Part shown: positions 12,126 to 24,960 of the stretch, piece after piece
How the letters are laid out: each line of letters begins with the position of its first letter
How positions within the stretch are numbered: position 1 is the first letter of the stretch
Source: Ananas comosus
Taxonomy: Eukaryota > Streptophyta > Magnoliopsida > Poales > Bromeliaceae
DNA length: 64,000 nucleotides
Direction: 5' to 3'
Assembly (NCBI RefSeq): GCF_001540865.1
Contig: NC_033630.1
Location: forward strand, 1,893,147 to 1,957,146
Notes under the pieces: generated by a model
Told to the model about the DNA's origin: nothing
Seen by the model: only the letters and a program-made list of their open reading frames with translations
Database searches by the model: none
Position numbers and translations under genes: made by a program

Positions 12126-15100
12126 TAATAATACTCAATACAGCTAACTAAAATAGGCTCAAGAGCATGGGTCAATAAAATTTAAACTTCCGTTCAAAAA
12201 AATTTAGAGTTAGCTGACTGCGATGGACTGCAGAAATCAACTTTTGGGTTTAATAATAGACGGGCCAATCTATTTGTCCTAATGAAATCTTTTTATTTTT
12301 ATTTTTTTGTTTTTTTTTCTTTTGGTACTCTATTTATATTCATCTATCAATGAGGACAATGGTTACTATAGAGTATCTTACAATCCACACCATCCATTCT
12401 CGCCTTCTGGTCAAATATCTAACTACTGATCATTAACTTGCTATGTAGGAAAAAATTTGAAGGGTAAGTGTGTAACCAATGTAAAGAAAAAGATAAATAG
12501 TATGCTACGAGCTTTAGAAATTACAATTCAACAAGTTGTCCATATGTTTTCAGTAATATTTGCTATGGGATTTCTCATAAGTCCCTTTGTTATCTGCATC
12601 CCATCACTTAGAAATCTCCCTCTCTTCCTCACTGAAGTCCATAGCCTGCTCACCTCCACTAACCGATGTTTTCGACTCGAGTTCGGTTCGCACCTCGCGT
12701 TACTCTTCAGTTATACGCAACAAGCTTCTCTTCGTTGATCTTTTCCTCCGTCGAGTTAAACCAAAATTGGTTGTAATGTTTACTGTTTATTAGTTGAGAT
12801 AGGTTTTGTTTCGTACTTGGTTCGTGTGAAAATTGATCTTTTTTGTTTTATGTTTAAAACTCGACTACAAAGTTTGTAGTGTGTTGATTTAACTATTTGA
12901 ATAAATTTTTTCTACACTCAAAGAATAATTTTACTAGATTTTCTTCTTTGCTGATGCTCACGTTTTTTTCGTTTGCTCTTCTTCTTTTTCATATTCTTTC
13001 TCTTTCGCGTGATCACTTCCAATTATTTGGCTTTTTTTTTCCTCCCCACCTTTTGTGTTGCTCTTCCGAGAAACTTTGGTTTGTAAACAAAAATAAATAA
13101 ATAAATAAACGGTCGATCTTATGTGGTCGATCTAGCACATTTATGATTCGCTATCCCCTTATTTATTTTGTTCTATTTAACTAATCTATGGTTAGTACTT
13201 AGTCAACTCAAAATACATTCAAGCACAAAACAGAATCATGACATAATAAACAGCAAAGTGTCAGATCCAATTTAATTAGTAAGAGATTTTTACAATGATG
13301 TAATAACTAAGTATGATAAATACAATTATAAAGTAGCAAAAGTACAAATATGCTAAACTACAAGAAGTGTATACTAAGAGTTTTTCCAACCGAAAAAGTT
13401 GAAAATTGGCATGCGAAGATCGTAAACAAAATAAAAATAAAAAAGAAACTTCAAGTTGTTTTGTTTCTTCATTATAAGTTGGAGCTGAGCCAAACATGAA
13501 CATACGTATATAAATATATTTTTTGCTTTTAGTGAAGTGAAACTTTTTTTGAATAATTTCCGCAGACGGCCCACATATACTGGTTTTCTCATTTATTAAA
13601 GCAACAATGCAAGATTCAAATCGAGGTTAAAGGTACATACCAACCAACTGCTCTAGCAGTTTTTGATGGTTACGTAAAACTTAGTTAAAGTAACAAAATA
13701 CAAAACCTAGCTACTTCTCTAAGCTACGAACGTGGTTATAGTTGAACTTACTAATGGCAGATGAGTGTGAACACAATCTCAATCTAATAACCTCCAAAAT
13801 GAGCTTCGAGCGCAAGTGCTTTATATAGTACTACATCCTTGGAAAATTTTGAACTGTGGTTTTCGTTGTTTGTCGCTATCATTAGTGCTTAATAGAAATA
13901 ATTAACCTTCTAGTGTCAACAGAATATGACTTGCTCTAGCTATATTATTACTTTAAATTACCTTTGTGATTAGCATAAGAAAAGCAATGGATTGATGCAT
14001 CCATAGTGACTTCACCATTAGCCCAAATAGTCGGCAAGCACGCATTATAAAGCTAAAGCAAAAGATACATAATTAGGTTTTCACATCATTCATAGAAAAA
14101 ATTATATTTCTCCAATTAATGTTCCATCAATGTTAAAAAGGTGGATCCTATCTCTAAGCAACAACTAATATTGGCTCCCAAAATATCCTGCTTTTTAACT
14201 TTGTTGATCAGTGAAATAGAGTCAATAGACTAATATATATTGTAGAAATTGTAGCATCACTTTCACTTATTACAGAAGAATCAACAAGGAAAGATTTATA
14301 AAAAATTAAGAGAGAAAAGAGTGACACAATACATGTTTTAGTGGTAACTTAATTAATTAGTTACAAAATCCTGTCTTATTCAACAAGGTTGGAAGTGGGT
14401 CGGGAGATCAATATATAATCCCGTGTGAGTTTTGAGTGGCTAGATACAAGTTAAGACATAAATCTAATGTTCTGTTTGGAATTGCGGAAAGATCACATTA
14501 TGTATGATAAAAACTACAATAAAAAGTCTGATGAAAAATAAAAAGTATCCTTCTATATATTTTTGTCCCAACTTCGTTTTACTTAATTATTAGCGTTATA
14601 TGAGGTTCAATTCCAAATGAATGCGGAGACATTAGTTACTGGATCCAAATGCACAAAACCAATCGAGGAATATCTATCACACTTAAATTTTCTTTGCATT
14701 TTTTCTACTTTTCAAAATAAAAATTCTTAGGTGGTAAAATTTGCTTAGCGAGTAGATTGGTGTTGTGGATCTGATTTTTCACCTATAAAAAATTAAGTAG
14801 TTGCTTACTGATAACTCCGATTTGTACAAAATTCTAAAGTATTATTTTCTAGTACCTTAAGCTGTAAGTGTTTCACTTTTATAAAGTAATTAAATAAATT
14901 AAGTAAAATATTCTTATTAGTTTGAATCCTACTAAAATCATGCATCCTCTATTAATAATTAATTACCAAAAAAAAGAAAAAACAACCTTTCACATTTTGC
15001 ATGTGTAAATCACATGCAAATAAACAGGATATAGAAGCAACCACACTTAAAAATTCCACTAAATATCTTCTTCTCTTTTTTTTGTGTGTGTATTTTGTTC

Positions 15101-15800
15101 AAAAGATCTAATATAAATTATAAGATGAATCATTTGTACATGTACGTAGCATACAAGTGAAGCAAATAATAAGAAGAGTCGTCGAAAATCCATTATATAT
15201 AAGCGATAATTCTCGAACTATCCATTAGTAAGAGTATTTGGTATCCTTATGTGAGAAGCTTCTGACATATAAGCCAATAAGAAAAGCATAATTCAGCTTC
15301 TACAGTGGAATGAGAAGGACTTTTCAGTTAAGCACTTTCAAGTTTCAACTGCAGCCTGAAGCGCTTCTTCTTATTCGATCAAGAGTGTCACTTTCTTACT
15401 AAGCTTTTTCTCTTGAACTCAATCAATGCTAAAATTTAATTTGATAATGAAATGGCCACTCTATGCAACCACTTGAGGTATTTATTAATGTTAATATATA
15501 TAATTGGTCAGATCAGGTCACTCTCGCTGGGTTTTAACTTCATAAGCGTTTTTTTACTCTCACTTCTATATCAGCATGTTCTGGTGGAGGAATTAAAATT
15601 TAACAGTCGACAAATTAACAAAAGTAAGATGCTTTTAGATATAAAATTAGTGAAGTGGAATTCAGCTTTTGTTTTTTTCCCGACTTACTTGAACAATTCT
15701 ATTCAGAAAGCACTTTTGTAAAAATCTAGTTATAGCTATACGAAATATGTCTAATAAGATCAGCATCGCGTTGTGTACATGCATAAGCAATTATGAAACT
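12126..15800. other. Intergenic AT-rich region, no gene seen
   Basis: The short ORFs here have AT-biased, low-complexity translations, no recognisable domain and no splice structure that would join them. No repeat family described elsewhere in this window was recognised here. Confidence 0.6.
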
Positions 15801-15808
15801 ATCAAAAT

Positions 15809-15810
<2 letters not shown>

Positions 15811-15860
<50 letters not shown>
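15811..15860. repeat. (TA)n microsatellite flanking a foldback MITE
   Basis: A perfect TA run of about 50 bp directly next to the first foldback element. Similar TA tracts lie at 16762-16799, 17343-17364, 20025-20036, 20178-20195, 22501-22520, 22619-22634, 25760-25807, 26590-26612, 33701-33736 and 35060-35090. Confidence 0.9.
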
Positions 15861-15864
<4 letters not shown>

Positions 15865-15877
15865 TGAGGCTACTATG

Positions 15878-16389
15878 CTATCGGAAGCACGGAGCCTTCC
15901 GTGCTTCCAGCTCGTTTTCGATGTTGCGACTTTCGAATCGTCGATCGGCTCCGTTAAACTTGATCTAGAGTATTTGAAGTACCTAGAAAATAAATTTTAT
16001 GATTTTACGATATCATTTGCCTAGTGAACGAAGGGGCTCAAAATCAACGGCTGAAAATAAAAATCTTACAAAATGTAATAATATGACATTAAAATTTTAA
16101 ATCAAAGATATTGATCTTGTTTTATATAGTATAAAGAATTTTCTATCAAAATTTCACGTGATTTGGATATTTCTACACCGTTAAACTTGCAAACGGCTCA
16201 CTACGGCCATTGAAATTTGTTGATTTTGAGCCCATTCGATCACTAGGCAAATGATATCGAAAAATAATAAAATTTATTTTCTAGGTACTCCAAATACTCT
16301 AGATCAAGTTTAACGGAGCCGATCGACGATTCGAAAGTCGCAACATCGAAAACGAGCTGGAAGCACGGAAGGCTCCGTGCTTCCGATAG
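15878..16389. mobile_element. Foldback MITE, copy 1 (complete)
   Basis: The two halves are near-perfect inverted copies for about 180 bp. The left arm begins CTATCGGAAGCACGGAGCC and the right arm ends with its reverse complement. Each arm tip contains a nested palindrome (GGAAGCACGGA / TCCGTGCTTCC). There is no coding capacity. The left side abuts a (TA)n tract, the placement described for Micron-type MITEs of rice; assignment to that family is by analogy only. Confidence 0.85.
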
Positions 16390-16759
16390 AGTATTTGGGG
16401 TACCTAGAAAATAAATTTTATGATTTTATGATATCATTTGCCTAGTGGACGAAGGGGCTCAAAATCAACGGCTGAAAATAAAAATCTTATAAAATGTAAT
16501 AATATGACATTAAAATTTTAAATCAAAGATATTGATCTTGTTTTATATAGTATAAAGAATTTTCTATCAAAATTTCACGTGATTTGGATATTTCTACACC
16601 GTTAAACTTGCAAGCGGCTCACTATAGTCATTGAAATTTGTTGATTTTGAGCCCTTTCGTTCACTAGGCAAATAATATCGAAAAATAATAAAATTTATTT
16701 TCTCGGTACTCCAAATACTCTAGATCAAGTTTAACGGAGCCGATCGACGATTCGAAAGT
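16387..16759. mobile_element. Foldback MITE, copy 2 (both tips missing)
   Basis: It starts inside the arm (TAGAGTATTTGGGGTACC) exactly where copy 1 ends and matches copy 1 from about 15965 onward. It stops at GATTCGAAAGT, before the outer arm, and runs into a (TA)n tract. The shared junction suggests recombination or template switching between arms. Confidence 0.8.
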
Positions 16760-16800
16760 TCTATATATATATATATATATATCTATATATATATATATAG

Positions 16801-17342
16801 AGCCCGGCTACTATACTATCGGTAGCACGGAGACTTCCGTGCTACCAAGTTATTTTTGATGATGCGGCTTCCAAATCGACAATTGGCTTCGTTAGACTTG
16901 ATCTACACTATTGAAAGTATTTGGAAACTAAATTTCAGAATTTTTCGACATCATTTGGCTAGTAATCAAAAGGTCTCAAAATTGACAATTTTAATGGTAG
17001 ATGTGATACATTTGTAAATTTAACGGTGTAAAACAATCCAAATCAGATGAAATTTTTATAGAAAATTCTTTTTACTATTTAGAGTAAGATCAGTATCTCT
17101 GATTTTAAATTCAAGTCTTCTATCATCATTTTTTATGAAATTTTTATTTTCAGCCGTTCATTTTTAGACTACTCGTTTGATAGGTAAGTGATACCGAAAA
17201 ATTATGAAATTTAGTTTCCAAATACTTTCAATAGTGTAGATCAAGTCTAACGGAGCCGATCGTCGATTTGGAAGCGGCATCATTGAAAACAATTTGGTAG
17301 CACGGAGGCGTTCGTGCTACCGATAGTATAGCAGCCTAGTTC
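16801..17342. mobile_element. Foldback MITE, copy 3 (diverged subfamily)
   Basis: It has the same architecture as copies 1 and 2: GGCTACTATACTATCGGTAG at the left, its inverse at the right, and the nested tip hairpin GGTAGCACGGA / TCCGTGCTACC. The body differs clearly from copies 1 and 2. (TA)n tracts bound both sides. Confidence 0.8.
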
Positions 17343-17365
17343 TATATATATATATATATATATAN

Positions 17366-17534
17366 ATGAAAAGATGTGCAGTTACGATGATACCGTTCCC
17401 CTTGGGTTGAGTGGATGGTTGATTTAATAGTATAATCTAACGGGTGGAAACGATCAAAGAGTAGATTTAACGGTAGAAAACTCAATAGTACTAAGGGCTT
17501 GGTACTATCGATAGTATAGTAGCCGGACTCATAT
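17366..17534 (-). mobile_element. Fragment of the second MITE family (reverse orientation)
   Basis: Contains GGGTTGAGTGGATGGTTGAT and ATAATCTAACGGGTGGAAA, the reverse complement of the 25.8-26.5-kb family, and ends with GATAGTATAGTAGCCGGACTC. It starts immediately after an N at 17365, so its left part may be lost at an assembly join. Confidence 0.65.
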
Positions 17535-17849
17535 AGAATTATATATTTATTACAATTCATGTGATATTTTGAAATTACCCTAGAATGTTGATTGAGAGCA
17601 TCTTTTATATATGTGATAATTTTTCTATGGATGGCCATGGATGGCCGGTCATATTTACAGTTCTAATATTGTGAGCAATAAATATTTATATTGAATATGA
17701 TCACCATTCATTAATGTGAAATTGTGCTTAGTAAACATAAATCTCTTAATCACTTTGTTTGGCACCAAATGAAAAAAGAATTCTAATTTAGATGAATCAG
17801 AGTTCAATTGAATTATATTCTGTCTTGTTGTTTGGTGAAAGAAAAGAAA

Positions 17850-18205
17850 TTCCATCATCAATTATATAGTAAGAAATGTGTTACAACAAATTTAAAATGG
17901 ATATTTTGGTGTTATTGATAAAGCATAACTAATAGTAAAAGAAAAGAAATGTTTTCAAGGTGATTAGTTTTCTCATTTCATCCTCAATTATATAGTAAGA
18001 AACGTGTTACAACTAATTCAAAATGGATATTTTGGTGTTATTGATGAAGTATAACTAATAGTAAAAGAAAAGAAATGTTTTCAATGTGATTAGTTTTCTC
18101 ATTCCATCCTCAATTATGTAATAAGAAACGTGTTACAACTAATTCAAAAAGGATTTTTTGGTGTTATTGATTATAAAGTATAGCTAATAGTAAATAAATT
18201 CTTAC
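17850..18205. repeat. Tandem repeat, period about 126 bp, nearly three copies
   Basis: The block with AAGAAA(T/C)GTGTTACAAC and GGATATTTTGGTGTTATTGA recurs at about 17871, 17997 and 18123, a constant 126-bp step, with few substitutions. It is AT-rich and non-coding. Confidence 0.85.
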
Positions 18206-18908
18206 CAAATACTTACAACCTCAAATCATAGGAATTCGATTACAGTTATTTGTATGTTTAGAAGAAATTCTATCAAATTTTTCTAAATAAATCAACTTTT
18301 CATTAACTTATAATACCAAGCAGTAAATTTAGATAAACTATATTTTTAATTCCTTAGCATTTTAGAAATTGAAGCAGCCAAATAGGATGAATATTTAGTT
18401 CCCTACAAAATATTCTAGAAAATAATTTTCTGCCAGAAAAAATATTTTTCGTCTGTTTAGTTTTTAAAAATAATAGGTTTTTTAATAAAAAAATTTAAAT
18501 TTTATAAAAAAATTGCGCTATTTGTATGAAAAACTTTTTTTCCAAAAGAAATATTTTTTTATAATTTTTTGAAAAATTGCAAGCTCGATTGATGTGGGTA
18601 CAGGTGAACCAAGGTGAAAGCAATCTCTTCTTTTTATGACTTTTTCTTACTGAAAAGCTATATAGGGCTACTGCTAAAAGCAGAACCACTTGTGGAACCA
18701 ATCAAACTCAAAACCCCCAACCATGCATTAAAAGTTGTAAAAAGCACTTCTACATGCATCGTGCTCCTCGTGCATGGCTTTACTATTATAAACATATACG
18801 TGGACACTCCCAACGCTCTTTGCTTCGCCCCTAGGTAAGAGTCATGAGGGACACAAATTATTGCGAGGACCCGGTCTACAGGTGAAGACCCAAAATCTTT
18901 ACAAATAG

Positions 18909-19066
18909 ACCGACCGTTCCTAACACAAATGATAAAGAACTTGATAGTTAATATCCGAGATCCTAAATTTAAAATCTAGTTATTTTATATTTTCATCTAA
19001 ATTCATTCCTAAAAAATAATGAATGAAATAGATTGCATGCTAATTTTCTCTCTCTCAAAAGAAAAA
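18909..19066 (+). mobile_element. tRNA-derived SINE copy (old)
   Basis: Begins CGACCGTTCCTAACACAAAT and ends with the family tail GCATGCTAATTTTCTCTCTCTC plus an A-rich stretch. The B-box region is degraded (TAAATTTAAAATCTAGTT). No clear target duplication. Confidence 0.65.
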
Positions 19067-20030
19067 AGATGTACTAATAGATTAAATATTCTAGACTTAA
19101 TCACGGTTGCTAAACAATTCAACTCATTATAACTATTAATTCTATAATTGATTTATTGCTCTTTTCATTTTAAAAAAATGATGATAGAAATTGAAACGCA
19201 TGGAGAATTTATTTTGTGCAAGTGCATGCACCCTTTGTTTAAAAAGTATGCTGGGGCTACGCAATTACTTCTCTCGATTGGGAGGGTGGGGAGATGTTGA
19301 ATTTTCAAAAAGCTAAAAGAGGTCGACCCAAAAGTTCATTCAAATTGAGAAATTTTAGAAATTTTGTAGAAAGTTTGGCAAATAAATTGACATAGGACTA
19401 AAAATAAATCAAGGGGGATATTCAAGGGTCTAAGCTAACAATTTCAACAACAATATTTTCAATAGTGTAGTTGGCTAAAAATTTGAAAATTAGTATCCAA
19501 AATTTAAATTTAAAGTCGAATAAAAAAATATTTTTTAAAAAAAAAACAAAGCAGATAATTTGCTATACTTTTTTAGAAAATGTTAAATGTTTTTTTTGTT
19601 GCACTTTTTGGACTTTTTACGAGGAAAGTCAGAAAGCAATCGCGTGGGAGACGGAGTGACGTCCATGGGAATAGTCTATTAATTGTTTACGAATATTCGA
19701 TTTTGTTTGAAACCATTTTTTGATTTTTGGGCTCCCATTTTGAAATTCTTTTTCCTCTTTTTGACCATAGTAGAATTTCCCTCTTTTTTTTTTTTCTATG
19801 GATTGCATTTTTCGTTTCAATGCTTTCATGTATGTTTGTCGGTTTATTGTCCGGAGAAAAACAACCCAAAAATATAATATATATATTTGGAAACAAAGTT
19901 TTACAATAACAACTAATTTTTAATAGCTGTTATTTAAGGTCCCTAATTGCTTCATATTTTTAGGTAAGTTTATTTCTTATAAAAAAAAAAAAACGTGTAA
20001 TGTACTACCTTTCTCTCTCACTATATATAT

Positions 20031-20190
20031 ATATAATTATGCTACTATACTATCAATAGTACTAAGTCCTTGATACTATTGAGTTTTCGGCCGTTGGATG
20101 AAAGGATGTGCGGTTAGGATGATAGTGGTCCCCGGTTAAATTGCCAGTGGTCTCCTAGGGTTGAGTGAGTGGTTGATATATATATATATA
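20031..20190 (-). mobile_element. Fragment of the second MITE family in (TA)n
   Basis: Contains GGTTAGGATGATAGTGGTCC and CTCCTAGGGTTGAGTGAGTG, the reverse complement of the 25.8-kb family. TA tracts lie at both ends. Confidence 0.65.
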
Positions 20191-21196
20191 TATATGCAAC
20201 TTAATAGTTAGATTAATTTCTTTTTAATGTATAATATATATGTATATGTATATTCATTAAATATTATAAAAGTAATTTGTAAGGATTATCTTGCTGAATT
20301 CGCAGCCTCAAAATGGCGAAGAAAAAGACAAGCATGATTCACGAGATTAAAAATTAAATCTAACTATCAATTTTGTAATTTATAAAATGGGTTGCAAAGT
20401 TTGTTTTTAAGCATAAAATTAGTACTCCCTGATTAAACCTTCCTCCTCTTAATTACATAATTATATGTTGTTTAGGGAGATTAGGGTAGTTGGAGGAGCC
20501 AAACAATTAACTAAAAATTATTAATTTCTAATACTTCCTCCTAATTCTGTAGTACTGTATAGCTTAAATTAATTGAAAGAAATAAAAAGAATTTTCTTTT
20601 CTTTTCTTTCCTAAGAACCCTTCAAGTTATGATCATGAAATATTTCTCTAAGAAATAGGGAATTCAAGCAGTGGAGGATCGAATTCTGACCTCTTAATTA
20701 GATCGGCAAACGATCGAAAACGAAAAATTTAGGTGAAAGAAATAAGATGATAAGTGAATTTAATCAAGAAGTATATATACATCTACTTCTTAAAGCTTTG
20801 GCCTTTATAATAAAATGTTAGATAAATTAAACATAATTTGGTCTAAATCTCGAGATGGAGGAATCTAACAAACCAAATTAAACACATGCAATTTACTAAG
20901 TAAAGCAACAAAAACTAAATCTAGTCAGAAAGAAGCGTATCCATACAACAAAACGAAAGTGTTTATTTTATTTAAAAGCTCAAAATTCATAACAACCCAA
21001 CCTATATCATTAAAAAAAAAAGGGGGAAAAAAAATAGCAAAGAGATAACTCTACATTATATAATTTTCGCAGGCTTTTTATAGTATACCCACATTCCGTG
21101 CAGAACAAAAGCCAACTCAAATATACATAGATTAAAAGTATGAATCCATGCAGCATTCTGACTCGAACCCAATATTAATTCCTTTCTGGTTCGAAC

Positions 21197-21835
21197 TCAA
21201 TTTCGGCCCACCAACGTCCTGCGGCGCCCGAACCTGCTACACTCGGGCGTAGAGCCAACACTTCTCGGCTGCAGGCGCAGCTGCTCGTAGAACCGCTTTA
21301 TGAACTCCTCGGCATCCCTATCCACGGCCCCGTCCACCTCCCCCTCCTCCTCCCGCAACGGAAACGGCGAATCCGTTATCCTCAGCTGCCTCACGAACGG
21401 CGAGGGCGACGGCGTCGCAGCCGCCGATACGCACTCCCCCGCGTCTTCCGCGTTGAGTATCTCGAACACCTTCGCAATCTCCGCGGCCGCGTGATCGTGG
21501 CGGGGGTGTTTGTGCTTCTGCTTCCCCACGTAGAAGCGCGGGTACGACGCGGGGGTGTTGCTGCAGCTGAATTCGACGTCTCTCGGCGCGTGGAACGAGG
21601 CCTTAGGGTCTACGTAGAGGCACGAAAAGGCGGCGGAGGCGGCAGCGGGGTGGTGGTGGTGGTGGTGGTGGTGGTGGAAGGACATGAGGTGGCGGAGGGA
21701 TTTTCCGGCGATCTTGCCGCGGTGGAGCAGGAGTTGGAGATCCATCATGATCTTTCTCTTGTTGATCCCCTTGCGTAACATGTAGTACACCGCACGTACC
21801 ATGTGCCAAGTACGTTTGGCTACTGTCGAGTCCAT
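21197..21835 (-). CDS. DUF761 family protein, 212 aa, single exon
   Basis: The protein starts MDSTVAKRTWHMVRAVYYML and ends with the short DUF761 motif, VDRDAEEFIKRFYEQLRLQ, at about residues 171-189. The N-terminal block (residues 1-51, LRKGINKRKIMMDL and HRGKIAGKS) is the other conserved part of the family. Between them lie nine histidines (residues 54-62) and a low-complexity linker. DUF761 proteins are plant-specific, small and of unknown biochemical role; some are called cotton-fibre or avirulence-induced proteins. The start is the ATG at 21835: the open frame extends 21 codons upstream, but only from a TTG. The gene stands alone, with a (CT)n leader upstream. Confidence 0.88.
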   Translation of the reverse strand: MDSTVAKRTWHMVRAVYYMLRKGINKRKIMMDLQLLLHRGKIAGKSLRHLMSFHHHHHHHHHPAAASAAFSCLYVDPKASFHAPRDVEFSCSNTPASYPRFYVGKQKHKHPRHDHAAAEIAKVFEILNAEDAGECVSAAATPSPSPFVRQLRITDSPFPLREEEGEVDGAVDRDAEEFIKRFYEQLRLQPRSVGSTPECSRFGRRRTLVGRN

Positions 21836-21905
21836 GTTTTTGGGCCTGTACTTTTTCGTGGTTACGTTTTTTCTCAAGGGGGGTTTTGTAAGATTCAAGT
21901 GTGTT

Positions 21906-21907
<2 letters not shown>

Positions 21908-21956
<49 letters not shown>
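21908..21956. repeat. (GA)n microsatellite in the leader of the DUF761 gene
   Basis: Two GA runs broken by one C. On the gene's strand it is a (CT)n tract 70-120 nt upstream of the ATG, a common form of plant 5' leader or Y-patch promoter. Confidence 0.9.
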
Positions 21957-22017
21957 GAGGAGGTGTTGTGTTGCTCTCGTATGGGGAATGAGTAAGAGTG
22001 GGTGAGAGTGGGGAGCG

Positions 22018-22025
22018 TATAAATA
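22018..22025 (-). promoter_or_regulatory. Possible TATA element of the DUF761 gene
   Basis: The plus strand reads TATAAATA; the gene's strand reads TATTTATA. It is about 185 nt upstream of the ATG. The orientation is not ideal, so confidence is low. Confidence 0.35.
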
Positions 22026-23569
22026 GGGGGGAGGAGAGAGAGAGAGAGAGAGAGGAGGCCATGAAAAATGGTTCTTTTTTTAAAATTTTGTTTTAATGAT
22101 CTAATTAAGAAAATTAAAAAGTTGGAGAGAGGTTGAGGGGGGTTTTTCGCAATAATTGAGGAAGATGGGGAAATTACTAGAACGCCCTTACGACAGGAAT
22201 TCGAGTCCGAATGGCGGCTACCGCTAATGTTATGCTTACACATAAATTATGCATTTTATTACTAACTTTAATTAGTTAATTAATTCGTGCGATGCGACGA
22301 ATAAGTAATTAAAAAAAATTGAAAAAGGCGAAAAAAAAGAAAAAATAATGATGGAAGAAACAACGATAAGAGATAAGATTTATCTTACCAATAAAAAAAA
22401 TAACAACAGAAATAAATGAAAGAGGAATAATTTACCCAATGCAAAAGAATAATTCGGTTTAATCTAAGTAAAAAAAACCGATTTGATTCAAGCAAATAAA
22501 ATATATATATATATATATATGGAAGACTCAAGCCGGTTCGGCGAAACCCGCACTTAACAATGATTCGATCAATTCAAGTAAAGAAAGAAAAATTCAGATC
22601 AGTTTAAAGCAAAAAAAATATATATATATATATAAAGGACTTGAGCTGGTTTGAAGGGGAGCACACACACCCAATAATAAAAAAAATATTGTTATGTGAT
22701 AAATTTAGAAAAAATAATATATAGGTATAAATGTGGCATAGTTAATTAGTAAGATCACTAAATTTAAAATTTTATAAATCATTATATCACTTGTTTATAA
22801 AACTATTTTTTTTTTATAAATTATAGTCTATGTGCTTTTGTAAATAATATTATATTGCATATGACATAACAATTTGATTAAAATATAATAATTCATATAA
22901 TTTTTTTAAAAAAAATGTTTTATATTCTTTTTATACATTTTTGCGCTAATAAAGTTAGGCGACCTTAGTACCCAAAAAAAAAACTTGGATTAGAAAAAGA
23001 GATTAATTAATTTGGAAAAGTAAGTGAAGAGGGGCCTTTTAGTAATTTTGCTTTTGGTGGGGTAAGCGAAGAGAGGGTAGATGCCAGCTCCGAAAAGCTG
23101 GCGAGTAATACATGGCTGACGGTGCACGACACGTGGCAGCGGGAAAGGCCAAGATTAGTAAGGAAAAATTGCGTGGACCACGGTCTATAGACCGAGGTCT
23201 TCAAAACTCAAACATACAGTTCTTAAAATTTAAATAATATAAATGATAAATTATCGGATGAATTTCACATACTATGAATAACCTGTGTAAGAAAAATCAT
23301 AAAGAAAAATAATAATATTTTGATATTTTATATGGATATCAAATAGTCACAAAATATTTAAAAATATGTAATTATAGTTATATATATATATATCACATGT
23401 AAATAGCTAGCCAGGTCATCCAATTATTTGTCTTACCGTGGCAAATATTATTTACAGAAATAAACGGATTATTTCTTATTTCACTTTTTCAACAGCATAT
23501 TTATCGTAATCTTCATACAATTTCAAATAAATCCTTGTATTATTAGTCATATTAAAATATATTTTTGAA

Positions 23570-24031
23570 TAAACATCAAATATAATTTTTGTGGTTTCAC
23601 ACTCTTTCACTTTAGTATCATGTGGTTTAAAGTGTATCAATTAATTAGTGCTCAAGATTTAAACTGATCGTCCCTAGCGCAAGTGGCAAAGGGCTTTGTG
23701 GTTGGTACCCGGGTTCCAAGTTCGAATCCTAGTTGATTCACATTTCTAACTAAGTTTATTTCTAAATGAAAATAAATAAAGCGGGTAGCATGCTATCTAT
23801 CTCTAAAAAAAAAAGTTAGTTCCGTGTGATTTTATTTTTATTTTAGATTTATTAAATATTTACTTCAATATCGTTTAGTTTAATTTTATCATTAATTTAA
23901 TGAAAAAATTAATAGAATTGATAATAAAAAAAATGAAACCATATAGTAATAAGTTGATACACTTTAAATTATAGGATAGTAAAATCGAAAAATACGAAAC
24001 TACTAGGTGGTATTCGAAATTTTTTCTATAT
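23570..24031. mobile_element. MITE of the CTGTGGTTT-TIR family, interrupted by a SINE (copy 1)
   Basis: The left end reads ATCAAATATAATTTTTGTGG then CATGTGGTTTAAAGTGTATC. The right end reads the inverse (GATACACTTTAAATTATAGG ... TATTCGAAAT). It belongs to the same family as the elements at 41776-42123 and 43002-43775. The SINE at 23665-23814 splits it. Confidence 0.75.
23665..23814 (+). mobile_element. tRNA-derived SINE (copy inside the MITE)
   Basis: Starts TGATCGTCCCTAGCGCAAGT. It carries an A-box-like TAGCGCAAGTGG and a B box GTTCGAATCC, and ends GCGGGTAGCATGCTATCTAT CTCT plus poly(A). The promoter boxes show a Pol III, tRNA-related head; there is no coding capacity. Confidence 0.85.
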
Positions 24032-24507
24032 TTTTTTCTAGTCGACAAAAAATGGAGACTTATACTCTCTTATAATTTCATCCTAATTTTTTTTTATTTA
24101 ATAATATTAGACCACCCTCAATACGAAACAGTCCAAAGTGGGGTAATGTACATAAATTTGACGTGTACGACACATTAATTTGTTTGCTTTTAATGACTTA
24201 CGAGTAGCACTACAACAGAATTAGGTTATANTAAAAAAAATCATAAAGAAAAATAATAATATTTTGATATTTTATATGGATATCAAATAGTCACAAAACA
24301 TTTAAAAATACGTAATTATAGTTATATATATCACATGTAAATAGCTAGCCAAGTCATCCAATTATTTGTCTTACCGTGGCAATTATTATTTACAGAAATA
24401 AACGGATTATTTCTTATTTCACTTTTTCAACAGCATATAACGTAATCTCCATGCAATTTCAAATAAATCATTGAATTATTAGTCATATTAAAATATATTT
24501 TTGAATA

Positions 24508-24960
24508 AACATCAAATATATTTTTTATGGTTTCACACTTTTTCACTTTAATATCATGTGGTTTAAAGTGTATCAAGTTAATTAGTACCCAAGATTTAAA
24601 CTGACCGTCCTTAGCGAAAGTGGCAAAGGCCTTTGTGGTTGATACCCAGATTCCAAGTTCGAATTCTAGTTGCTTCACATTTCTAGTTAAGTTTATTTCT
24701 TAATAAAAATAAACAAAGCGGATAGTATGCTATCTATCTCTCAAAAAAAACGTTAGTTCCCTGTGGTTTATTTTTATTTTAGATTTATCAAATATTTACT
24801 TCAGTACCGTTTAGTTTTAATTTTATCTTTGATTTAACGAAAAAATTTAATAGAATTGATAATAAAAAAATTGAAACCATATAGTAATAAATTGATATAC
24901 TTTAAATTATAGAATAGTAAAATAAAAAAAATACGAAACTATTAGGTGATATTCGAAATT
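24508..24960. mobile_element. MITE interrupted by a SINE (copy 2, in the second duplicate)
   Basis: Same arrangement as 23570-24031, with small differences. Confidence 0.75.
24602..24750 (+). mobile_element. tRNA-derived SINE (copy in the second duplicate)
   Basis: Starts TGACCGTCCTTAGCGAAAGT, has B box GTTCGAATTC (one change), and ends GCTATCTATCTCTC plus poly(A). Confidence 0.85.
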
